DNA of 9,880 bases, taken from NCBI GenBank assembly GCA_001805765.1, contig MHGW01000039.1, positions 12,277 through 22,156 of the forward strand, in the 5' to 3' direction. Every line of letters begins with the position of its first letter. The stretch's first letter is position 1. Origin of the DNA: Omnitrophica WOR_2 bacterium RIFCSPLOWO2_01_FULL_41_12 (GTDB taxonomy: Bacteria; Omnitrophota; Gorgyraeia; Gygaellales; Profunditerraquicolaceae). Position numbers and translations under genes: made by a program. A model generated the notes under the pieces. It was not told the origin of the DNA. It worked only from the letters and a program-made list of their open reading frames with translations, and did not search any database. Positions 1 through 5,530 of this stretch are shown in pieces.

Positions 1-748
1 TAAAAGGGAAAAAATGCGGGCGAAAACGCATTTTTATCTCTTTGCCGAATACTCCTTTAGCCAAAATTTCTAACACGCCTTTTAAATCCGAAAATTTTAT
101 TTCTTTATCCACCATAAAGCCTTCGATCTGATGAAACATAAAGGAGTGGCTGGCATCCACAGCGTCGGGACGATAAACCCTGCCCGGCACCACTACGGCT
201 AAAGGCGGTTTACGTGATTTCATCACCCGAATCTGCACCGGCGAGGTATGGCTACGCAGTAATAGGTGTTTGGGCTTTAGAAAGAAGGTATCAAACACAT
301 CCCGCGAGGGATGTTCTAAGGGAATATTTAAACCGGTAAAATTATTATATTCGGTCTCGATCTCAGGTCCTTCCACCACGCAGAACCCCATGCGCATAAA
401 AATATCCAGGATCTCCTCTATCACCTGCGTGATGGGATGCAACCTGCCTAAATCCTGGGTTATCCCCGGCAAGCCAATGTCAAATACTTTACCCGTAGAT
501 GCAACTGGTTGGGTAGATAATGTTTTTTGTTTTTCCGCAATCAGGGAAATTATTCTACTTTTTAACTCATTAATTTTTTGGCCAAAGGAGGCGCGTTCTT
601 GCTGGGTGAGGCTGGGGATGGATGAGGTTAACTGCAGGATCAGGCCTTTTCTGCCTAAATATTTCAGCCGCAGTTCTTCTAAGCCTTCAACAGAATTTAT
701 ATTCTGTATTTGCGAATCTATTTGGCTTTTAATTGCCTCAATATCCAT
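1..748 (-). CDS. pheS: Phenylalanyl-tRNA synthetase alpha subunit, 3' end outside the window
   Basis: Cytoplasmic class II synthetase alpha chain, which with PheT charges tRNA-Phe. About 249 N-terminal residues are present of the usual ~340; the gene runs off the window at position 1. The N-terminus is the expected coiled-coil tRNA-binding arm with the family signature KYLGRKG near residue 30. The catalytic core shows LLRSHTSPVQIR, then PGRVYRPDAVDASHSFMFHQ (motif 2 region) and a terminal RFRPHFFPF block, all characteristic of PheS. The chosen ATG is at 748-746 and lies inside the end of the preceding OB-fold gene (31-base overlap). No strong Shine-Dalgarno is visible; AGGT lies about 14 bases upstream, and an in-frame GTG at 757-755 is a possible alternative start closer to it. 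Usually pheS follows rplT directly; here a potassium-uptake cassette intervenes. Identity is secure; the exact start is slightly uncertain. Confidence 0.96.
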   Translation of the reverse strand, partial: MDIEAIKSQIDSQIQNINSVEGLEELRLKYLGRKGLILQLTSSIPSLTQQERASFGQKINELKSRIISLIAEKQKTLSTQPVASTGKVFDIGLPGITQDLGRLHPITQVIEEILDIFMRMGFCVVEGPEIETEYNNFTGLNIPLEHPSRDVFDTFFLKPKHLLLRSHTSPVQIRVMKSRKPPLAVVVPGRVYRPDAVDASHSFMFHQIEGFMVDKEIKFSDLKGVLEILAKGVFGKEIKMRFRPHFFPF

Positions 749-1287
749 ATTAGACACAATATACCTAATAATACCAAGGCGAAATTCTTCTTGCCGGAAT
801 TTAGTCTTTCTGAAATTTTTCTTCCGGAACTTATCTTGCGTAATTCCTGGGCGTGTATATCTAAATCGCCGCCGTGCTCTAGACAAGCCCGGGAAAAAAC
901 ACCGGAGATTTCTACCCAATCTCCTTTAGATGTATAAGTACCGCTATATCTAATCTCTCTGATTAAATCTTTAGGTGTCCAGATGCCAATGGCGTTCTGG
1001 CCGTCATTGACATTTACCCAGGCAAAATCTTGGCGCAGCATTATTTCGCCAATCACCTCGCCTGTATAGGTTATGGTTTTTCCGTCGTATTGCTTGGCAT
1101 TGTTAATGAGCTCGGTGCTAGAAAGAGATTGGGCATGGGCATTCAAGGCAAATCCCAATATTACAAATACTACCAAATCCAAAATAAATCCAAAATCCCA
1201 AATCCAAATCTTTTTAGTTTTTGGATTTTGAGATTGGGATTTATTTGGTATTATTGGTATTATTTGATATTGGGATTTTAATTTCAT
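718..1287 (-). CDS. Exported OB-fold-like protein with C-terminal membrane anchor, function unknown
   Basis: A 189-residue protein not assigned to a named family. Residues 1-32 are polar or basic, followed by a hydrophobic stretch (about 32-49) and AHA-QS at 50-54, a plausible signal peptidase I site. Residues ~55-150 look like a small beta-barrel of the OB (tRNA_anti-like/BOF) type: a helix, then GKTITYTGEV, AWVNVNDGQNAIGIW and GDWVEISGVF strands. Residues 169-183 form a second hydrophobic helix followed by RQLKAK, predicting a C-terminal anchor. The start is ATG at 1287-1285, which overlaps the trkH stop as ATGA; a longer frame opening inside trkH is rejected. The 3' end overlaps pheS by 31 bases. 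Residues ~5-46 are encoded by a large inverted repeat (1153-1275). Co-translation with trkH suggests an envelope role, but no function is demonstrated. The OB-fold call rests on pattern only. Confidence 0.8.
   Translation of the reverse strand: MKLKSQYQIIPIIPNKSQSQNPKTKKIWIWDFGFILDLVVFVILGFALNAHAQSLSSTELINNAKQYDGKTITYTGEVIGEIMLRQDFAWVNVNDGQNAIGIWTPKDLIREIRYSGTYTSKGDWVEISGVFSRACLEHGGDLDIHAQELRKISSGRKISERLNSGKKNFALVLLGILCLIWILRQLKAK
1153..1275. repeat. Large imperfect palindromic element inside the OB-fold gene
   Basis: Two arms of roughly 58 bases, about 1153-1210 and 1217-1275, are imperfect reverse complements around a short centre near 1214. The outer ends are exact (tcccaatat at 1153-1161, atattggga at 1267-1275), and the arms consist of repeated AAATCC/AATCCCAA-type words. 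The element is read through in frame by the minus-strand gene. The first-read arm gives polar residues rich in K, S, Q, N, P; the second arm gives W, F, I, L, V, G. The whole element therefore supplies the n- and h-regions of the signal peptide. It differs in sequence from the repeat at 4252-4380. Confidence 0.85.
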
Positions 1288-2786
1288 TTTCCTTTGATCG
1301 CCGCTACAAAAAATCCGATTAAAGTAAATACGGACATAAATTCTAGCCTGCCTGCCCACATCTGAAAGATATAAGTAAGTTTTAAGGCTGCCGGCATGCC
1401 TACATCTGTAATCCCGCAGGATAATCCCACATTAGCGGCAGCAGAAGTGGACTCAAACAAAGCATCTAAGAAAGGGTGGCCAAAGAGCATACCCACAATC
1501 GCACCCATTCCATATAATAATAAATATGCCAAGGTAATAATGAAAGCGGCCCTGGCTACCTTATCTTCCAAAAATATCTCTCTGATATGATGAAATTTTT
1601 GAATCACGATTGCTTTTTCCGGAAGGATAATCCTTTTTATATCCTGCAGGAGCGCCTTAAAGATAATCCCGATACGCAACATCTTGATTGCGCCGGTGGT
1701 AGAGCAGACAGCACCGCCTAACCCCATGGCTATAGTCAATCCCACCAGGCTCAGGTTTGGCCATTCATTAATAAATTGCCGGGCGTAGATGGTCATATAA
1801 CCCGTGCCTGTATGCCCTGAAATCAGCTGATAAAAACCTTTGCGAAATAAAACCATTGCTTTAGGGTATATACCTAATTGACTTAAGCCGAACCCGGTAA
1901 TCACCCAAGTGATGATTATAGTTATAAAAAGGGTAACTGTCTCTATGTTCTTCCATATTTCCCGACGATTACCCATCCAGAGATGATAGTGCAATTTAAA
2001 GTTCAACGCGCCTAATATCATAATGACAATGGTGACTAATTCAAAGGGGAAGCTATGATAATAAAGTATGTTTTGAGACTGGGGCGCAAACCCGCCTGTA
2101 TCAAAGGCAGCCATAAATACGCAGGCACCGTGGAAAAAAGCCGAAAATGGTTTCATTCCATTGAGCATGCCCACTATGGCTAATGCCGCTGTACCTAAAA
2201 TAAGATAGACGATGCTGATGAGCCAGATAAAACGCGCGGTATTAATCACATTTGGTAGTATTCTTTCATCCCGTGCCTCACCCACATACATCTTAAAGGC
2301 GCCTGAGATTCCACGGACAAAAAAGGAAAGCGCCACAATTACAATACCCTGTCCGCCGAGAAACATAATCAGATGCCGCCAGAGATTGTGCGTGAAAGAG
2401 AGATGGTCGAGGTCCTGCACTAAGACTAATCCTGTAGTGGCAAAACCGGACATGGCATCAAAACAGGCATCCAAATACGATTTCCAGTGCCCGCTTAAAT
2501 ACAGGGGTATCGCTCCCAAGATCATGGCCACCAACCAGGAAAGGCTGACCACAATCATTCCCTGCATCCAATTTAAATCCTTTTCTGTATAGCATAATTT
2601 AGTTAAGATTAAGCCGAAGATCAAAGCGATCTCAATGCCAATGAAAAAATCTAAAGCCGCATTTTTTTCGCTGATACTTAAACCAAAGATTATCGGCACC
2701 AGCATGGTCAGGCCCAAACCTAGCATAATCTTGCCTAAATAATAACCGATATTTTTAATATCTTCTGTTTGGGGCTTAAGGATCAT
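1284..2786 (-). CDS. trkH: TrkH-family potassium uptake channel subunit
   Basis: A 500-residue polytopic inner-membrane protein of the TrkH/KtrB superfamily, the ion-conducting subunit of Trk K+ uptake. Four pore-loop repeats are visible, each keeping its filter glycine: SGFATTGLV (112-121), AFDTGGFAP (227-235), GHTGTGYMT (324-332) and AAANVGLSCG (449-458). The C-terminal GRLEFMS (479-485) matches the conserved arginine region of TrkH. Length fits the family (~480-510). ATG 2786-2784 is chosen because it forms an ATGA overlap with the stop of the small upstream membrane ORF. A TTG eight codons earlier (2810) would also work in frame but lies inside that ORF and lacks a Shine-Dalgarno. The two trkA genes directly upstream supply the cytoplasmic RCK regulators. 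Its own stop overlaps the next start as ATGA, so four successive reading frames here are translationally linked. Confidence 0.95.
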   Translation of the reverse strand: MILKPQTEDIKNIGYYLGKIMLGLGLTMLVPIIFGLSISEKNAALDFFIGIEIALIFGLILTKLCYTEKDLNWMQGMIVVSLSWLVAMILGAIPLYLSGHWKSYLDACFDAMSGFATTGLVLVQDLDHLSFTHNLWRHLIMFLGGQGIVIVALSFFVRGISGAFKMYVGEARDERILPNVINTARFIWLISIVYLILGTAALAIVGMLNGMKPFSAFFHGACVFMAAFDTGGFAPQSQNILYYHSFPFELVTIVIMILGALNFKLHYHLWMGNRREIWKNIETVTLFITIIITWVITGFGLSQLGIYPKAMVLFRKGFYQLISGHTGTGYMTIYARQFINEWPNLSLVGLTIAMGLGGAVCSTTGAIKMLRIGIIFKALLQDIKRIILPEKAIVIQKFHHIREIFLEDKVARAAFIITLAYLLLYGMGAIVGMLFGHPFLDALFESTSAAANVGLSCGITDVGMPAALKLTYIFQMWAGRLEFMSVFTLIGFFVAAIKGK

Positions 2787-2899
2787 TTCTTCAAGGTAAA
2801 GATTAAACAAACAACAAATGCTATCAGTATTATTACTAAGGCATAGAGCACTTCAATGGCAATGCCTAAAACAATATTAAAGGGTAATTTTATTTTCAC
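2783..2899 (-). CDS. 38-residue single-span membrane peptide between trkA and trkH
   Basis: A short ORF filling the whole gap between trkA and trkH. It begins MKIKLPFN, has one long hydrophobic segment (about residues 9-34, with Glu16 near its start), and ends TLKK. The basic residues at both ends do not settle its orientation. The GTG start (2899-2897) overlaps the trkA stop as GTGA and is preceded by AGGT six to seven bases upstream. The TGA stop (2785-2783) overlaps the trkH ATG as ATGA. Such double coupling, plus the absence of any other use for these ~85 bases, argues for a real gene. I know of no named family. By position and form it resembles small accessory subunits of K+ transporters such as KdpF in KdpFABC, so stabilising or modulating TrkH is a reasonable inference, not a demonstrated role. 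Alternatively it is only a coupling ORF. Confidence 0.72.
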   Translation of the reverse strand: MKIKLPFNIVLGIAIEVLYALVIILIAFVVCLIFTLKK

Positions 2900-3558
2900 A
2901 ATTTACCTACCAATAAATTCAGGAGTTGCGGCTCATTGCCGATTAAGGTAATAGCAATGATGTCATCCCCTGGTTTTAGTATTGTGTCGCCCTTAGGAAC
3001 AATCACCTCTTCGCCCCTTAAAATGGAAACCAATACCGAATCCGGCGGTAGTTGAATATCTTTTATCTCTTTATTTATTACCGGCGAATCTGCGGGTAAA
3101 TCCACCCGCACGATAGTCAGCTTTCCGCGCTTAAAACTCATCAGGTTAACAAAATCCGAAAAAGAAACTTCTTCTTCAATCACCTTGGCGATAATCTTAG
3201 TAGAGTCAACCGGCACATCCACCCCTAACTCGGCAAAGGTGTGTTCATTATCCGGATTATTTACTCTGCCGACAGTGCGCCGGATATTAAATTTTTCTTT
3301 GGCTAATTGACAAATAATCAGGTTGTCTTCGTCATCCCCGGTAACTGCGGCGACCACATCTGCCCTGGCTATGCCTGCCTCTTCTAAAATCCGCGGGTCG
3401 CAACCATCACCGCTAATCACCAAGGCTTCTAATTCCTTGGCTATCTCTTCGCATCTTAACCTATCCTTATCTACAATACCCACGGTGTGCTTACCCTGGC
3501 ATAACCTTTTGGCTAAAAAATAGCCGATCTTACCTGCACCCACAATAATAATATACAT
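2896..3558 (-). CDS. trkA: TrkA-family RCK regulatory subunit (second copy)
   Basis: A 220-residue cytoplasmic regulator with one RCK_N and one RCK_C domain. RCK_N opens with the Rossmann motif GAGKIG (7-12), followed by the acidic D30 at the end of the second strand, as expected for NAD(H)/nucleotide binding. RCK_C (about 134-220) ends in the typical GDTILKPGDDIIAITL strand pattern. E. coli TrkA (~458 aa) carries two such units in one chain; here they are two separate half-length genes in tandem, as in the CeoB/CeoC arrangement of mycobacteria. The ATG at 3558 has a good ribosome site (GAGGTG, about 6 bases upstream) in the 14-base gap after the first trkA. Its stop overlaps the GTG of the small membrane ORF. 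It presumably forms a gating ring under TrkH, either with the first TrkA or alone. Confidence 0.93.
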   Translation of the reverse strand: MYIIIVGAGKIGYFLAKRLCQGKHTVGIVDKDRLRCEEIAKELEALVISGDGCDPRILEEAGIARADVVAAVTGDDEDNLIICQLAKEKFNIRRTVGRVNNPDNEHTFAELGVDVPVDSTKIIAKVIEEEVSFSDFVNLMSFKRGKLTIVRVDLPADSPVINKEIKDIQLPPDSVLVSILRGEEVIVPKGDTILKPGDDIIAITLIGNEPQLLNLLVGKL

Positions 3559-3572
3559 TTGGCACCTCGGAC

Positions 3573-4217
3573 TTAAATATTAAATTTCTCTTTTATTTTT
3601 TTAAGACTTGCCACTTTAACCGCCGCCATCAACATATCCTTGGCTTTTAAAACAGTATTGGGGTCAGGGATAATTACACCGTCCAGCCTTCTGATTGCCA
3701 CGACCAAGAATTCACCAGGCAGATTGATATCCTGAATGGTTTTGCCTACCAGGCTGTTCTTCGCCTCAATCTCAAGCACCCCCAGTTCCTTGGTCTCAAT
3801 CAGATAACTGGAAAAGCGGCTTTCAATAATCTTGTCTCGCAGCATAGCCGCAAAAAGCATGGTTCCGCTGATAATATCTAATCCTAGTGCGGCATAAATA
3901 TGCGCGCGCTGCGGGTCGTAAACCCGGGCAATGACCTTAGACACTTTAAATATCTTTTTGGCTACTTGCGCCGAGACTAAATTCGTGTTGTCACCATTAG
4001 TGACCGCGCAAAAAACATCTGCCTTTTCAATCCCTGCCTGTTTTAATAGGTTCAGGTCAAAACCATTGCCGACCAAACTTAATCCGTTAAATGTTTGGCC
4101 AAGGCGGTCAAAAGAATTGGGATTTTTATCCATAATCACGACGTCGTGGCCTTCGCTGGACAAAAGTTTGGCTAATTCTGAGCCCACTCTTCCGCAACCC
4201 ACTATTATGACATACAT
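3573..4217 (-). CDS. trkA: TrkA-family RCK regulatory subunit (first copy)
   Basis: A 214-residue RCK_N plus RCK_C protein, first gene of the potassium cassette. The nucleotide-binding motif GCGRVG (7-12) and D30 are intact. A RCK_C domain covers about 134-214, with GKTIQDINLPGEFLVVAIRR and a PDPNTVLKAKDMLMAAV segment. It is clearly paralogous to the following gene but diverged, which suggests an old duplication and perhaps a heteromeric ring. The start is ATG 4217-4215, with a strong AGAGGAG ribosome site five bases upstream. The 178 bases before it hold a large inverted repeat and separate this gene from rplT, so this may be the start of an independent transcript. Identity as a TrkA/RCK subunit is clear; which subunit binds NAD(H) or ATP cannot be read from the sequence. 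Confidence 0.93.
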   Translation of the reverse strand: MYVIIVGCGRVGSELAKLLSSEGHDVVIMDKNPNSFDRLGQTFNGLSLVGNGFDLNLLKQAGIEKADVFCAVTNGDNTNLVSAQVAKKIFKVSKVIARVYDPQRAHIYAALGLDIISGTMLFAAMLRDKIIESRFSSYLIETKELGVLEIEAKNSLVGKTIQDINLPGEFLVVAIRRLDGVIIPDPNTVLKAKDMLMAAVKVASLKKIKEKFNI

Positions 4218-4251
4218 ATTCGCTCCTCTTATAATATGTGTATAGCCTGTT

Positions 4252-4380
4252 AATGTCTAATTACTAATGACGAATGTCGAATGAATGACTAATGCCTTAA
4301 TGTTTAAAATGACTAATTAGACATTGAAACATTTAGACATTGGACATTCATTAGTCATTCGGATTTAGTCATTAGGCATT
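4252..4380. repeat. Large imperfect inverted repeat between rplT and trkA
   Basis: Arms of about 55-60 bases converge on a near-palindromic apex at 4308-4325 (aatgactaattagacatt). Both arms are built from variants of a short word, aatgactaatgtc/aatgtctaa, so the element is at once palindromic and internally repetitive. It fills most of the 178-base gap between rplT (stop 4396) and trkA (start 4217). There is no U-run after a compact GC stem, so it does not look like an ordinary intrinsic terminator. A REP- or MITE-like hairpin, or an mRNA processing and stability element, is more likely. No ORF is supported in it. Confidence 0.85.
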
Positions 4381-4395
4381 TTCGGGTTGCTGGAT

Positions 4396-4743
4396 TTATC
4401 CTTTCGCTATTTCTACTAATTTCTTAAATGCCTGGGTGTCTTTAATTGCCAAATCTGCCAATATTTTTCTATCCAAATTAACTTTGGATTTTTTCAGGCC
4501 ATGTATAAATTGGCTGTAGGTAATCCCTGCTGAACGGCAGGCAGCATTGAGCCGCGTAATCCAGAGCTTGCGGAATTCTCTCTTTCTCACCCGCCTGTCC
4601 CGATAAGCATAGACCAAAGCATGCATCAGGGCGCGGCGCGCCTGCTGGTATTGTGTACTGCGGTCGCCCCAAAAACCTTTGGCTTTCTTTAGTGTCTTCT
4701 TCTTTCTTTTTCTCGTGGCCACGCTATGTTTTATTTTCGCCAT
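4396..4743 (-). CDS. rplT: 50S ribosomal protein L20
   Basis: 115-residue basic protein that binds 23S rRNA early in large-subunit assembly and in some bacteria represses its own operon. The family pattern is complete: an N-terminal basic helix (RKRKKKTLKKAKGFWGDRS), the central RRALMHALVYAYRDRR..RKREFRKLWITRLNAA segment, and the C-terminal globular domain ending in KLVEIAKG. Length is typical. ATG 4743-4741 has a strong GGAAGGAGT ribosome site. That site partly overlaps one of two stem-loops in the 54-base gap after rpmI, so translation might be structure-controlled. It is the last gene of thrS-infC-rpmI-rplT; the usual follower pheS is displaced downstream by the Trk cassette. Confidence 0.98.
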   Translation of the reverse strand: MAKIKHSVATRKRKKKTLKKAKGFWGDRSTQYQQARRALMHALVYAYRDRRVRKREFRKLWITRLNAACRSAGITYSQFIHGLKKSKVNLDRKILADLAIKDTQAFKKLVEIAKG

Positions 4744-4753
4744 TTTTTACTCC

Positions 4754-4799
4754 TTCCGCAGTGGGCGGAACACCAATCCATCCGATAGGATTGGGTGTT
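4754..4799 (-). promoter_or_regulatory. Two adjoining stem-loops in the rpmI-rplT gap
   Basis: Read on the minus strand, AACACCCAATCC pairs with GGATTGGTGTT (4769-4799, one bulged base), starting within the rpmI stop codon. It is followed at once by TTCCGC/GCGGAA with a five-base loop (4754-4770). The right arm of the second stem runs into the rplT ribosome site GGAAGGAGT. The two helices share two bases, so they may compete or stack. L20 is known to repress its operon by binding leader RNA in E. coli and B. subtilis, but upstream of rpmI or infC; a role here is inference. Confidence 0.5.
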
Positions 4800-4998
4800 A
4801 TCCATATGGTAACATTCTTTTTAGATACTTGGTGTCTTTTTTGCTTTTAATAGTGGCTGACTTTCCTAAATGCCGCAATCTTTCTGGCTCCTTGCCGGTT
4901 AAAAGATGGCTCTTACCAGAAGGCGAATATTTAATTTTGCCCTTTTTGGTTAATCTGAATCTTTTGGCGACACCTTTTTTAGTTTTTAATTTTGGCAT
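4798..4998 (-). CDS. rpmI: 50S ribosomal protein L35
   Basis: A 66-residue very basic protein of the large ribosomal subunit. The L35 signature is plain: MPKLKTKKGVAKRFRLTKKGKIK at the N-terminus, then the H-L-L-T-GK core, RHLGK, and a C-terminal LKRMLPYG. Length is as expected (64-66). ATG 4998-4996 is preceded by GAGGAA. It sits 16 bases after infC and 54 bases before rplT, the order conserved in most bacteria. The stop codon falls within the first of two stem-loops that lie ahead of rplT. Confidence 0.98.
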   Translation of the reverse strand: MPKLKTKKGVAKRFRLTKKGKIKYSPSGKSHLLTGKEPERLRHLGKSATIKSKKDTKYLKRMLPYG

Positions 4999-5014
4999 TG
5001 TTTCCTCACTTGTT

Positions 5015-5530
5015 TTACTTCGGGGTCACGACTAAGGACATTACCCTGCCTTCCAAGGCCGGTGTTTTTTCTACCTGTCCGTCGTTTTGAATGTCAATAA
5101 TAAATTTATCTAAAATCTTTCTTCCCAAATCCAGATGCTCCATTTGCCTGCCCCTGAAGAAAAGATTGATCTTAACTTTATCTTTTTTCTTTAAGAAAGT
5201 GATGGCCTGTTTCAGTTTTACCTCATAGTCGTGGCTGTCAATATTAGGTTTAAAACGGATTTCTTTCAGCCGGCCTTGTTTTTGATGTTTCTTGGCTTCT
5301 CTTTCTTTTTTTTCCTGGTCGTACTTAAATTTGCTAAAGTCTATGATGCGGCAGACCGGCGGGCTGGCCGAAGGGGCTACTTCTACTAAATCTAATTCGT
5401 GCTGATTGGCTAAGTCCAGCGCCTTTTGTATCTGTAACACGCCCATCTGACTGCCGTCCGGTCCGATTAAACGTACTTCGGGTACGCGTATCCTTTCGTT
5501 AATACGAATATATTTTTTTATCTTAACCAC
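5015..5530 (-). CDS. infC: Translation initiation factor IF-3
   Basis: A 171-residue IF-3 that binds the 30S subunit, blocks premature 50S joining and checks start codon and initiator tRNA. The N-domain has RINERIRVPEVRLIGPDGSQ and the VAPSASPPVCRIIDFSKFKYDQ signature. A lysine-rich linker (~70-85) follows, then the C-domain with KEIRFKPNIDSHDYEVKLKQ and FFRGRQMEH. The start used is GTG 5530-5528, overlapping the thrS stop by 8 bases, with the purine-rich AAAGGGGG just before it. Because IF-3 genes in some bacteria use AUU to allow autoregulation, the in-frame ATT codons a few residues downstream (before RINER) are conceivable, but they have no ribosome site. A non-ATG start is in keeping with the family either way. 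Confidence 0.97.
   Translation of the reverse strand: MVKIKKYIRINERIRVPEVRLIGPDGSQMGVLQIQKALDLANQHELDLVEVAPSASPPVCRIIDFSKFKYDQEKKEREAKKHQKQGRLKEIRFKPNIDSHDYEVKLKQAITFLKKKDKVKINLFFRGRQMEHLDLGRKILDKFIIDIQNDGQVEKTPALEGRVMSLVVTPK

Noticed and set aside
270..929. 219-residue plus-strand open frame
   Set aside because: It lies opposite pheS and the end of the OB-fold gene; the minus-strand translations match known families and motifs, while this frame has no recognisable domain or ribosome site.
1288..1359. 24-residue upstream extension of the OB-fold protein
   Set aside because: It reads inside the 3' end of trkH, whereas ATG 1287 overlaps the trkH stop in the ATGA pattern used elsewhere in this operon.
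2212..2592. 126-residue plus-strand open frame inside trkH
   Set aside because: Antisense shadow of a well-conserved membrane protein gene, with no ribosome site or domain.
2787..2810. TTG start for trkH eight codons upstream
   Set aside because: No Shine-Dalgarno, and it would lie inside the small membrane ORF; ATG 2786 forms an ATGA overlap with that ORF's stop and gives a normal TrkH length.
4231..4259. Promoter-like TAGACA-17 bases-TATTAT on the minus strand ahead of trkA
   Set aside because: The spacing is good, but transcription would start about 4224, inside the AGAGGAG ribosome site, leaving almost no leader; the TAGACA is also part of the repeated word of the hairpin, so chance is likely. 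TSS mapping could revive it.
4252..4380. CRISPR-like array or intrinsic terminator
   Set aside because: The short words are imperfect, not regularly spaced and arranged as one palindrome, so it is not CRISPR; there is no compact GC stem followed by a U-run, so it is not a standard terminator.
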